A DNA stretch of 62,855 bases from CAYNZP01 sp964401835 (lineage in GTDB: Bacteria > Planctomycetota > Phycisphaerae > SM23-33): NCBI GenBank assembly GCA_964401835.1, contig CAYNZP010000014.1:1-62855 (forward strand), read 5' to 3'. The translations under genes were made by a program, and so were the position numbers. Position 1 is the stretch's first letter, and the number at the start of each line of letters is the position of its first letter. Below, in pieces: positions 42,450 through 51,433 of this stretch. Below the pieces are notes generated by a model, which was not told the origin of the DNA, ran no database searches, and saw only the letters and a program-made list of their open reading frames with translations.

Positions 42450-43199
42450 CTAGCGTGCCGTAGTTATCTCAGTCGCAATTGGACGAACAACATTAGGGAT
42501 TACCAGCCGTCTGCAGTAGTCCTCACAGATGCCAGCCTGATTGCCGAAGGACTTCCTGATATCTATGACTCTATTAGGCTGAGAATATTGCCGCACAGTG
42601 AAGTAAACGCTTATTGGCTCCTCATCATATCGGCCGCTGCGGGCCTGGAAACTGTTAGTGCGTGTCTCTAACGAAAGCCTTGCCTGCAGATAACATTCTT
42701 CGTCCAGGGAAAAGACCATATTAGGCTCGAATTCAAGCGGCTTGAATTCCTGGTCGCCGGCAAGATTTGCCAACGGCGATTCGTCCAACAAGGCCTGAGC
42801 CACGATAGCGTCACGATTGCCCTTGTACTCGAAATTGAAACCGAAAAGCACGTCCATACATTCAACATCCAAGCCGTTCACTCCGAGATAATACAGGCTG
42901 CGTTCCAGCAACCAATCATGCATGCGATATACATCGTCCACACTTGGAGGATTGAAAAAGCCGGCAGAAATCGAGTGAGACTGAAGTTCCATCCAGCGAT
43001 AACTTCCGCTTTCACGGTCGCCCTCAAGGACATATTCCCCTGTATCTCGCTGATGGAAGCTGTTCATCGACCTGAATTCCTTCTGCACCGCTTCGCAGAA
43101 ATGCAAAATAGTCTCACGGCTGTCTGGGAGATTGAGGACAGTCTGAAGATTCAGGTTGATAAAAAAGTCATCCGCGGCATTTAAAAACTCAGCGTTCAT
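42450..43199 (-). CDS. Conserved-looking hypothetical protein
   Basis: 249 residues, cytosolic (no signal or membrane helix). The sequence is well-behaved, mixed alpha/beta, with a central segment DVLFGFNFEYKGNRDAIVAQALLDESPLANLAGDQE and an ordered C-terminus (GNQAGICEDYCRRLVIPNVVRPIATEITTAR). No family motif is recognised. It stands alone upstream of cysE and downstream of the C-loop RNA candidate. Codon use looks like that of the neighbours, so it is native rather than acquired. Confidence 0.75.
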   Translation of the reverse strand: MNAEFLNAADDFFINLNLQTVLNLPDSRETILHFCEAVQKEFRSMNSFHQRDTGEYVLEGDRESGSYRWMELQSHSISAGFFNPPSVDDVYRMHDWLLERSLYYLGVNGLDVECMDVLFGFNFEYKGNRDAIVAQALLDESPLANLAGDQEFKPLEFEPNMVFSLDEECYLQARLSLETRTNSFQARSGRYDEEPISVYFTVRQYSQPNRVIDIRKSFGNQAGICEDYCRRLVIPNVVRPIATEITTAR

Positions 43200-43298
43200 C
43201 GCCTGCTTTCCAAAAAAGGCTTCGCCAAAAGGTTATGGCGAAAAGGCGGAAGTATACAAAGAGCCCCGCTTTCAGGCAACAGAATATGAAAAGAGAAA

Positions 43299-44234
43299 TC
43301 AGCCTTTCTTTTTGGCTTTTTTCTTAGTCACTACCTGAAGTTTTGTTCCCTGGTGCTTGACAACACTGTCGGCTTCGACTGAATCCATTATATAGGCATT
43401 ACCGCCCACTGTTACGCCTTGGCCTATTACCGTTTTGCCTCCGAGGATTGTGGCGTTTGGATATATCGTAACCCTATCTTCAATAGTCGGATGGCGTTTA
43501 AGCCCCTTTATGACCCTGCCGCGTTCATCTTTGGGGAAGCTCTTGGCACCAAGTGTCACGCCCTGATAAATCTTAACGTTATCACCGATTATTGTTGTCT
43601 CGCCAATAACAACACCTGTCGCATGGTCGATAAAGAAGCTTTTTCCTATCTTTGCGCCGGGATGTATGTCCGTACCGGTCATGTTGTGGGCGTACTCCGA
43701 CATAATTCTCGGCATCAGAGGAACTCCCAACTCCAAAAGCTCGTGGGCAATACGGTAAACAGTTATGGCATAGAAACCCGGATAGCAGTAGATAGTCTCA
43801 TCGACACTCTTTGCGGCAGGGTCGCCATCATAGGCGGCCTGGGCATCCAGCGCGAGACTTTCACGAATCTTGGGAATCCGCAATAGCCAGTTCTGGGCCA
43901 TCTCTTCGGCATCTTTCATGCACTTATCGGGGTCTTCACACTCAGGGCATAATCTGTCCGTGCACACGCACTTATAAATCTGGTCTGTAAGGTCCTTTTT
44001 CAAATTAACGAGAAGATTTCCCACGTGATACTTGATGTTATTTTCGTCCAGTTCCGAATGGCCGTGGAAGCCCGGAAAAAGCAACTGACGACATTCCTCG
44101 AGAATCTGGACAATCTTCTCTCGCGAAGGCAAAAATGTATGCCCGATTCGCTGGGTCCGATCGTCGGATTTATAACTCGCAAGAATTTCATGCGTTAGAT
44201 CATCAAGAAGTCTGTCTGTTTTTTGAGGTTCCAT
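43299..44234 (-). CDS. cysE: Serine O-acetyltransferase
   Basis: About 311 residues. The N-terminal helical domain is followed by the left-handed beta-helix of hexapeptide repeats: GTDIHPGAKIGKSFFIDHATGVVIGETTIIGDNVKIYQGVTLGAKSFP, which contains the catalytic His, then RHPTIEDRVTIYPNATILGGKTVIG. It makes O-acetylserine for cysteine synthesis. It is longer than E. coli CysE, with an extra Cys-rich N-terminal loop (CVCTDRLCPECEDPDKC) that may bind metal. ATG 44234 with AAGGT 7 nt upstream is preferred over a TTG two codons earlier. Confidence 0.92.
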   Translation of the reverse strand: MEPQKTDRLLDDLTHEILASYKSDDRTQRIGHTFLPSREKIVQILEECRQLLFPGFHGHSELDENNIKYHVGNLLVNLKKDLTDQIYKCVCTDRLCPECEDPDKCMKDAEEMAQNWLLRIPKIRESLALDAQAAYDGDPAAKSVDETIYCYPGFYAITVYRIAHELLELGVPLMPRIMSEYAHNMTGTDIHPGAKIGKSFFIDHATGVVIGETTIIGDNVKIYQGVTLGAKSFPKDERGRVIKGLKRHPTIEDRVTIYPNATILGGKTVIGQGVTVGGNAYIMDSVEADSVVKHQGTKLQVVTKKKAKKKG

Positions 44235-44397
44235 AACCAATACCTTATCAAAACCTGTGACAATTTACTATTCTAAGCAGAATTGCGCATAATTCCATCC
44301 CAAGAAATGAAATAAACTTAGCGTGTTTGATAGCCCAAACCTGGGAATTAGAGCGTAGTTAAAGACAAAAAAAGACAGGACTTCAAAAAATGCGCAT

Positions 44398-44513
44398 AAA
44401 AAAACGCCAAGGCGGAGGAGTGAATAACCACTTGATTATTCAGAGGAGGTCCCTGGCATTTAAGCAACAGGCTGGTGACCTCTAGATCTTTTATAGACCC
44501 TCTTTCCTGTTGC
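44398..44513 (-). ncRNA. Candidate 116-nt small RNA with two anti-Shine-Dalgarno segments
   Basis: On the minus strand the predicted start (44513) coincides with the first base of an 8-bp stem, GCAACAGG (44506-44513)/CCTGTTGC (44464-44471). A second domain is closed by AATGCCAGG (44452-44460) with CCTTGGCGTT (about 44402-44412, one bulge) and runs into seven U (44398-44404). Inside it the hairpin TGAATAA/TTATTCA (44436-44442/44421-44427) is flanked symmetrically by unpaired CCTCCTC (44443-44449) and CTCCTCC (44414-44420), each complementary to AGGAGG. It could be an sRNA or a cysE leader attenuator (cysE starts 164 nt beyond its end). No known family was recognised. Confidence 0.6.
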
Positions 44514-44519
44514 TAACTA

Positions 44520-44548
44520 ATTATTCGCACCGACAAAAACAAAATCAA
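44520..44548 (-). promoter_or_regulatory. Sigma-70-type promoter for the 44398-44513 RNA
   Basis: TTGATT (44543-44548) and AATAAT (44520-44525) are separated by exactly 17 nt. They match TTGACA at 4 of 6 and TATAAT at 5 of 6 positions. Seven nt past the -10 is the first base of the RNA's first stem. No protein gene start fits this promoter. Confidence 0.6.
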
Positions 44549-44585
44549 GTTTTGTGGTAATTATTTTCCAGGTTCTCATCATTCC

Positions 44586-44623
44586 AAAAAGAAAACGCCC
44601 GCACATCAAAGCGGGCGTTTTTT
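44586..44623. terminator. Bidirectional terminator ending the exopolysaccharide operon
   Basis: AAAACGCCCGC and GCGGGCGTTTT pair over 11 bp around an 8-nt loop, with A runs on one side and T runs on the other, so it works on either strand. It follows the stop of the chain-length determinant gene (44665) on the minus strand. Confidence 0.88.
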
Positions 44624-44664
44624 ATTGGTTAGGATTAATGACAGATTTATGCCTCTTGGGGAAC

Positions 44665-46902
44665 CTAATCGGGCTCTTGGACCTCCGCCTCTTGGTCCTC
44701 AGTTTCCTCTCCACCCGGAAGCTGCGACATTCCGCTATATTCATAGAAGGTTTCATAATTCTTGCGGAGATAGCCGCCAGCTGTCACCCTGACACCGTTG
44801 AGAACTACGCCTAAAATATGGGCACCAACACGCATAAGTGTGTCGCGCGTTCGCTGTACAATTCCATGAGTATTCGATCCGGCCCGAACGACAAGCAATA
44901 CATTATCTACAAGAGTGCTCAAAATCGCAGAATCTGTTACAACAAGGCAAGGAGCACCATCAAAGATTATTTGGTCGTATACCTCGCCCATCTCGGCAAT
45001 CATTTTCCGCATCTGGTTCGAGCCAAGAAGTTCGGCGGGGTTTGGTGGCAGCGGGCCAGCCTGAAGCACAAAAAGATTGTTATCCACGCTATAGGCAATA
45101 TCCCGCCAGTTAGCCTGGCCAACAAGTACACTACTTAAACCGCCCTCTGCAGGGTTCGGGAACAGCTTGCTGATAGCGGGTTGGCGGAAATTCGAGTCTA
45201 TAACAAGAACCTTTTTATTATCATGGGCAACTGCTGCCGCAAGATTCATCGCTATTGTCGTCCTGCCATCTTCTGGAAGCGGACTGGTAACAAGCAGAGA
45301 CCGCCTTTGATTCGAGGGGCCGCTAAAGAGCAGGCAAGTGCGGATTTGCCTAAAGGCCTCACCTATAAGTGAGGTAGGATTACTGCTGAAGGCAAGACGA
45401 ATATCCTCTACCTCTTCTTCAATATCTTCAATATGTGGAACCATACCAAGCATCGGCAGGTCAATCCGGCTGAAAATATCGCTTGGACTCTTTATAGAGG
45501 TATCCATGAATTCCAGCAAAAATGCCAAACCGAATCCAATAAACACGCCCAAAGCAAAACCGGCGGGAAGAAGCAATTGGAGTTTTGGCATTGAAGGATC
45601 CTCGGGGACGGCTGCCATTCGGCCCAACCAAACAGGAGCATCTCCTTTTACCAAAAGTCTCATATCGATAAGGGCGCTATCAATTGTGTTCATGTGTTTG
45701 ACCACGTCCTTTCTCCTGCCTTCCAGCTCTTCCAACTTCTTGAGGTTATCTTGAACATCCCTGGCTTGCTTGGACGCAAGGTTGTAACTTTCTCGAATCT
45801 CCAGTAACTGGGAAGTAATCCCGGCTTTTTCTGCGTTACGAGCCTGAAACAGAACCTGCATCTGGACTTCGGCAACAGCCTTTTCTCTCTGCGAAATTCT
45901 CTCTCTAATGCTCGCCAGACGCGTCTCAATATCCAGGACCGTCCTGTGCTTGGGACCGAATTTTCGAAGCACATTATCCAGTTCAATTGTCATGTTTTCT
46001 TCCGCGGTCTTCAGGGACCTTACAGTACCGTCATTCTCAATAGCGGAAAGAACTTCCGGACTCTGTGCCAGTGTTCCAGTACTTTTTTGCTCCTCAACTG
46101 TCGCAACAGCAGCATCCGCAGAGGCCTTAAGAAATTCCATTTGCATGAGACGTTCTGACAGGCTCTGCAACCGGATAGTCAGAGTGTTCCTGCGATCCTG
46201 CAAATCAGGGATATCTGTATCACTAAGTTCCTTCTCTGCATTCTTTCGAATAGTGTCCAACTGTTTTTGAAGTTCTCTTTTTTCATCTTCAAAAATTCCA
46301 ATTCGGATCATACTTTCAGCGTTGTAATCTTTTTTAACCTGGTCGATATATTTTCCAGCAACCACATTAATGATTTCAGCCAACTCTGCCCCTTGTCGTC
46401 CGGTCATTGTTATCTTTATAAGGTCTGTTTTTGGAATTGGGGCAACACCAAGTTCACCTTTCAGGCGGTTTACGACACCTTTCCGATTTTTCTGGTACCA
46501 GACAGTTCTCTGTATCCTGTCGTCACGAATTGCTGCCTGAAGGACCTGCTCTGTCGTAACCATCTGTGCCTGTGACATAATAAGTCGATCCATAATATCT
46601 CTACCAGGTAAGACTGAGTAGCTGCGTAACTCACTTGTCTTGGGCGGACGAACCTTGAGGTAAGCCTCGGCCGTATAGAATGGAGCGAAATTATTCCAAA
46701 GAATAAAAATTACTATTGAGGAAGCCGTACTTATAGCGATAGAAATGAGAATAAGCCAAATCCGCTTACGTATTATGCGCCATATATCCTTGCCCGTAAT
46801 AGCTGGACCGCCAGCACCCGGCCCCTGGGCAGGTTTTCGCTGCATACCTGCTCCGGGCCTGACTATCTGCGGAGCCTGCTCACGCGTAGGTATGACACTC
46901 AT
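44665..46902 (-). CDS. Wzz-type chain-length determinant fused to BY-kinase-like domain
   Basis: 745 residues. Membrane helices at about 46-70 and 443-465 bracket the periplasmic Wzz domain with long coiled coils (about 165-420). A C-terminal cytoplasmic domain resembles bacterial tyrosine kinases of Wzc/CapB type: VTSPLPEDGRTTIAMNLA (P-loop, with Arg where Lys is expected), VLVIDSNFRQP (Walker A'), YDQIIFDGAP (Walker B), and a Tyr-rich tail (GGYLRKNYETFYEYSGM) as autophosphorylation cluster. It controls polymer length and export with the Wza-like protein encoded upstream. The start is 3 nt after the TPR gene stop. Confidence 0.88.
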   Translation of the reverse strand: MSVIPTREQAPQIVRPGAGMQRKPAQGPGAGGPAITGKDIWRIIRKRIWLILISIAISTASSIVIFILWNNFAPFYTAEAYLKVRPPKTSELRSYSVLPGRDIMDRLIMSQAQMVTTEQVLQAAIRDDRIQRTVWYQKNRKGVVNRLKGELGVAPIPKTDLIKITMTGRQGAELAEIINVVAGKYIDQVKKDYNAESMIRIGIFEDEKRELQKQLDTIRKNAEKELSDTDIPDLQDRRNTLTIRLQSLSERLMQMEFLKASADAAVATVEEQKSTGTLAQSPEVLSAIENDGTVRSLKTAEENMTIELDNVLRKFGPKHRTVLDIETRLASIRERISQREKAVAEVQMQVLFQARNAEKAGITSQLLEIRESYNLASKQARDVQDNLKKLEELEGRRKDVVKHMNTIDSALIDMRLLVKGDAPVWLGRMAAVPEDPSMPKLQLLLPAGFALGVFIGFGLAFLLEFMDTSIKSPSDIFSRIDLPMLGMVPHIEDIEEEVEDIRLAFSSNPTSLIGEAFRQIRTCLLFSGPSNQRRSLLVTSPLPEDGRTTIAMNLAAAVAHDNKKVLVIDSNFRQPAISKLFPNPAEGGLSSVLVGQANWRDIAYSVDNNLFVLQAGPLPPNPAELLGSNQMRKMIAEMGEVYDQIIFDGAPCLVVTDSAILSTLVDNVLLVVRAGSNTHGIVQRTRDTLMRVGAHILGVVLNGVRVTAGGYLRKNYETFYEYSGMSQLPGGEETEDQEAEVQEPD

Positions 46903-46905
46903 TTC

Positions 46906-49900
46906 CTACTCCTCACCGCGTTTCCTTTTCTCTATGAGCTCCAAGGCCCTTGTTATTTCTCCGTAAAGAGGGTCGGCCTTGTTATCTCTAACTATTTCAT
47001 AAGCAAGACGATACTGCCTTTCAGCATCGTCAAGGCGATTAACCTTCAGATAGATATCGCCAAGATGATAACGGAATACCGCTTTAGTGCCATCAAGCAA
47101 TATACATTGTAACAAAATCTCCTCAGCCTCGGAATACTTACCAAGCTTATATAAAGTCCAGCCGTAGGTATCCAGGACATTAGCGTTGTTCGGAAGCATC
47201 CTGGATGCCTGTTGGGCATAAGGTAATGCCTTTTCCGGTTGGCCAAGGTCATTAGCATACATATACGCAAGGTTATTCATTGCCTGAGGAACATTCTTTA
47301 GGACATCGATCGCATTTAGATATAACTGCTCGGACTTTCTAAAATCCTTAAGCTGGTAATAAACGCCACCCAACCTTAAGTCAAAAGCCGCTTTCATATT
47401 CTTATTCGGCGATAATTCTTTAGCTTCTAAAAAGGCCTTTTCTGCTTTCTGGAGATAGGAAACATCGTTACCGACTTCGGGACTCAAGCTTAGCATACCT
47501 AAGACCGCATAATTTCGTGGGCTTTCTGGCAAACTGGCGATCCAGCCTTCAATTTTTTCGATTGCTTTTGCAATCCCATATGTCTGTACAATTTGACCGG
47601 TAACCAAACCCTGGCGATCATCAGGCACATTTTTAAACGCCTGCATGAATATCTCATCAGCCTGCTGGATATCTCCCTGCATTGCTATTGCCCTAGCGCG
47701 AATAGCATTCACCCAGTCAGAGAAACCTGGTTTATCTTTATAGGCCTGAGCCTCTTCCAGGACTTTGGCATATTCGCCAGCCTCGAGAAGCGAATTGAGG
47801 TATTGGTTCAGTGCCAAATCCCACTCCGGTGCCATTTCCAAAACACTTTTTAAGACTTGGAGCTTTTTCTGGGTTTCTTCGCGTGCCTCCCACATAGGGA
47901 CTTCGCTTAGCAAGAAGGCGGGATCTTCCGGATAAATTTCCCTGGTTGCGCTGAGCAGCTCCTCAAGCTCTTCCCAGGCCTCTCTTGTGGTATACAAACG
48001 AATAAGCCCGGTTATAGCCGGCCTGAAGCCTTCTCTTCCGGGTCTGGTTAAAAGTTCGCGATATATAACTTCAGCTTCTCTCGGTTCGCCCATAGCTTCA
48101 TAGGCCCCAGCCAGCTGTATAGCTATTTGGGGAGAATTCAGCATGTTTTGGGCTTTAAGTAAGTCATCTTTAGCCCGACGGGGCTCACCAAGAACAAGAT
48201 TCAACCTTCCTCTATAAATGTAAGGTTCGGGAAATTCGTCCGGATTGTTTTCTATTGCCCTATCTAACAGTTCCCGGGCCCTTTGTACCTCACCTTGTTT
48301 CAACATCAGAATGCCTTTAAGTGTTATCGCTTCAACATCAGAAGGATTCTCTGCCAGTATGCCATCAAGATTAGCCTCCGCCACTTTATACTGTGCGCCT
48401 TCAAGCTGATATCTGACTTGGTTTTTCCTCTGAGTCAGGTTTTGGGGTTCTTTTTCCAGGTATTTATCCAGAGCATTCGCTGCCAGACCCCACTGGTTTT
48501 GTTGCTCATAAAAAGATGCCAATGCAGCATAGCCGCGGGAATCTTCCGGGTCAGACAAAACCGCCTTATTCAAAGCAGCCAAGGCTTTGTCTTTTTCGTT
48601 TTGCCTCAAAAGAAAAGAACCATATAAAACATTGGCACCAACCTGGTCTTCGGATTCCGCAACAAGCCCGGTAAGAGTTTCGCCAGCCTTTGGAAGTTGA
48701 TTAGTCCTTATGTAGAAATCAACCAGTGCCCTGGCGCCGGCAACGTCGCTTTCTGCATTCTTTGAGGCATAGACCAACATCGATTCAGCCTTGTTCAGTT
48801 GATTATCTACTTCGTACAAGCGAGCAAGGTTAAGACGATTTGCTAGATTTCCTGGCTCACGCTTTAAGACCAACTCTCTCTGATGAATGAGTTCAGGAAT
48901 ATCTTCTGCCTTGGCGTCAAACTGCTGAAAAGCTAAATGCCTTTCTTTAACATAAGAATCTGTCGGTGCAAGGCGGTTTGCCCTTTCTATCCATTCAGCG
49001 AATTCGTCACTTTTATTCTGAAGTTCTGTAACCCTTGCCATTCCAATTACTGCAGTCACGTGAGCTGGGTTATTCCGATATGCCGTGTGAAAAGCCTCTT
49101 CAGACTTTGCATATTCCTTGTTTTGTAAATAACATTCACCAAGCATAACCCAGGCATTACTAAGGTCTGGCCTTTCAGTAGTCACATCTGCAAGTTCTTC
49201 GATAGCAAGCTCGAACTGTTCCTGGGCTATTGCAATCTGGGCTGAATACATCCTGCCATCAACACCATCCAGATTTGCCTCACTCGCCTTTTCCTGCCAT
49301 TTTTGGGCTAAATCCCAATCTTTCTTTGTGATGGCATAACCTACCATGCGTCCAATAACATTTGGTTCATTCGGATTAATCTCAGCTGCTTCCAAAAGAT
49401 ATTTGGCATATTCTTCTTCTTTTCCAAATATTGATGCAATAGTTGCTTTGGCAAGAGCCTTGGATAATGGATCTTTGACCTGTTCAATTGTTTCGATTTG
49501 GATCTGATATTTCTTTTCGGGATCCTGCTCACTAATTATTTTGAGCTGGAATTCGTAAGCCATAGCGTTTTCTGGATAAGCCGCAAGTAAGCTTTCAAGA
49601 AGTGATTTTGCCTTATCGACCTGATCTTGAGCAACATAGTAGTTAATCAATTTGGATAAAACAGTGTTGTTTTGAGGAATCTGTTCATGCAGGTCTTTTA
49701 ATAAACTTATCGCCTCCTCGTGCTGTTCGTTTAGCCACATCAAATCAACACGATTCACAAGCATCTTTATCGTGTCGGGCGTAAGTTCCATGCCCGGTTG
49801 AAGCTTTTCGAATTGACCCGTCCCTATCTGCAAACTCTGCTTGAGTGCTATTGCCTGGGTGTTATATGGATCCGCAAAGAGTACCTGGTTAACCCTGGCT

Positions 49901-51396
49901 AAAGCGCTGTCGTAATCCCGACGACGAATTTCCAGTCTTGCTTTAAGCAGTTGAATATCAGGATTATTGCTCTGGCCTGGAAGATCCAAAACCCGGTTTA
50001 GAATTTCTTCTGCTTTGCCATCACGATTCTGCCTTAAATAAAGGTTTATAAGCGTATTTGCTGTATAGAGATCGATTCTTCCAAAATTAACATATGCTAT
50101 TTCCAGAAGCCGCGTAGCTTCAACTATGTCTCCATCAATCAAAGCCAATCGGCCTGCAATCTTAGACTTACCCGCAATCTTTACCCTTGAAGAACTATCA
50201 TTGGTCAGCATCTGAACTTTTTCATAGCAACCACGCACCTCTTCAATCAATTCCTCTCTTTTTTCTTCTTCAACTTTACCTACCCGATCCAAGAGAGTAT
50301 TTGCCAGCTTATTATTCAGATGCCATGAAGCCTCTGTAAGTTGGAATCCGGTCTTTCCAACCTCTTCATCGCCCTGGCCCAGCTCTTCTATTTTTTTATC
50401 TATAACATCTAATCCCGTTTTAATAACGGTTATAGCCTGATCAATTTGGCCTTGATTCGTAAAAATACCTGAGAGAAGAGTATAAATACGATAATCACTT
50501 TCGTCGATTTGCCTTGCTGCTTCCAGAGACTGAACTGCAGAATCAAAATCCCCTTCGAAAATGTAGTACTCAGCAAGTGCAATATTACCAAGGGGATTAT
50601 TTGGCTCGCATGTTACAGCTTCAAGGAGCTGTTTTTTTGCCTCTTCCTTCAATCCATCAGCCTTGAGACTGCTTGCATAATAAACCCTGGCCACTGCCAT
50701 ATTTGGATTTTCTACTAAAGCCTCATCCAGAACTTCATAAGCCTGTTCTTTCCTGTCAAGTAGCGAATAGAAGCTTGCCAGATCACGCCAATATTTAAAC
50801 TCATCTTTCTTAAGGCTGATTGCTTTACGAAAATCTGCGATAGCCTGTTCAACCCGCTCTCCACCGACGGTCTTAGCCATGACACTTTTTGCAATGCCAC
50901 GTCTGTTATATGTCTGATGATCATCTGGAGCGAGCTCAAGCAGCTTGTCCGCTTCATCGATATAATCTGTCCATCGCCTGTATTGACGAGCTCTTTCCCA
51001 ATAAACTTCACAAAGAAGCTCTTGAGCCTCCAAATAATTTGGGTCTTCAATAACAGCTTGCCTGATCAAATCAATCGACAAATTGAAATAGTCAATTCGC
51101 TCTGACTCGGAAAGTCCGGTTCTTTCCGTCGGTAAAGATATCCATGTTCTTATAAGCTTTGATCGTTCTATGTAGTAAGGAGGTTTGACTTTCGCTGCAC
51201 TTGCTGCAAATGCATAAAACCTATCAGCTGCCCGAAAGTCTCCCTTGGCAACTGCACCTTGAGCTTTACTGGCCAAGGCCTCTGGATCTTTCGGTAATGC
51301 ACGAAAAAACATCATCAAGCCGCCCAGGCAGACAACCAGGCCCGCAATTACAAGAAGGATTACTACACGCTTGTTAAGTTTTTTTCTTTTGGCCAT
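46906..51396 (-). CDS. Very large TPR-repeat protein of the exosortase locus
   Basis: 1496 residues. A basic N-terminus and one membrane helix (VVILLVIAGLVVCLGGLMMFF, about 12-32) are followed by more than 30 tetratricopeptide repeats to the end (for example AMNNLAYMYANDLGQPEKALPYAQQAS). The bulk is probably periplasmic. A large TPR protein beside an exosortase and Wzz/Wza genes matches the PEP-CTERM/EPS 'PrsT' arrangement, where it is thought to scaffold polymer synthesis or export. Sequence orthology to PrsT is not claimed. It is one of the longest genes here and reads more AT-rich by eye than the ATP operon. Confidence 0.85.
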   Translation of the reverse strand: MAKRKKLNKRVVILLVIAGLVVCLGGLMMFFRALPKDPEALASKAQGAVAKGDFRAADRFYAFAASAAKVKPPYYIERSKLIRTWISLPTERTGLSESERIDYFNLSIDLIRQAVIEDPNYLEAQELLCEVYWERARQYRRWTDYIDEADKLLELAPDDHQTYNRRGIAKSVMAKTVGGERVEQAIADFRKAISLKKDEFKYWRDLASFYSLLDRKEQAYEVLDEALVENPNMAVARVYYASSLKADGLKEEAKKQLLEAVTCEPNNPLGNIALAEYYIFEGDFDSAVQSLEAARQIDESDYRIYTLLSGIFTNQGQIDQAITVIKTGLDVIDKKIEELGQGDEEVGKTGFQLTEASWHLNNKLANTLLDRVGKVEEEKREELIEEVRGCYEKVQMLTNDSSSRVKIAGKSKIAGRLALIDGDIVEATRLLEIAYVNFGRIDLYTANTLINLYLRQNRDGKAEEILNRVLDLPGQSNNPDIQLLKARLEIRRRDYDSALARVNQVLFADPYNTQAIALKQSLQIGTGQFEKLQPGMELTPDTIKMLVNRVDLMWLNEQHEEAISLLKDLHEQIPQNNTVLSKLINYYVAQDQVDKAKSLLESLLAAYPENAMAYEFQLKIISEQDPEKKYQIQIETIEQVKDPLSKALAKATIASIFGKEEEYAKYLLEAAEINPNEPNVIGRMVGYAITKKDWDLAQKWQEKASEANLDGVDGRMYSAQIAIAQEQFELAIEELADVTTERPDLSNAWVMLGECYLQNKEYAKSEEAFHTAYRNNPAHVTAVIGMARVTELQNKSDEFAEWIERANRLAPTDSYVKERHLAFQQFDAKAEDIPELIHQRELVLKREPGNLANRLNLARLYEVDNQLNKAESMLVYASKNAESDVAGARALVDFYIRTNQLPKAGETLTGLVAESEDQVGANVLYGSFLLRQNEKDKALAALNKAVLSDPEDSRGYAALASFYEQQNQWGLAANALDKYLEKEPQNLTQRKNQVRYQLEGAQYKVAEANLDGILAENPSDVEAITLKGILMLKQGEVQRARELLDRAIENNPDEFPEPYIYRGRLNLVLGEPRRAKDDLLKAQNMLNSPQIAIQLAGAYEAMGEPREAEVIYRELLTRPGREGFRPAITGLIRLYTTREAWEELEELLSATREIYPEDPAFLLSEVPMWEAREETQKKLQVLKSVLEMAPEWDLALNQYLNSLLEAGEYAKVLEEAQAYKDKPGFSDWVNAIRARAIAMQGDIQQADEIFMQAFKNVPDDRQGLVTGQIVQTYGIAKAIEKIEGWIASLPESPRNYAVLGMLSLSPEVGNDVSYLQKAEKAFLEAKELSPNKNMKAAFDLRLGGVYYQLKDFRKSEQLYLNAIDVLKNVPQAMNNLAYMYANDLGQPEKALPYAQQASRMLPNNANVLDTYGWTLYKLGKYSEAEEILLQCILLDGTKAVFRYHLGDIYLKVNRLDDAERQYRLAYEIVRDNKADPLYGEITRALELIEKRKRGEE

Positions 51397-51433
51397 TTCT
51401 TATCCTAAATTTTTCAAACAAATGAATTTTTAT

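Noticed and set aside
44404..44520. 6S RNA, SRP RNA or RNase P RNA
   Set aside because: None of the conserved motifs of these RNAs was found; the fold seen is different and shorter.
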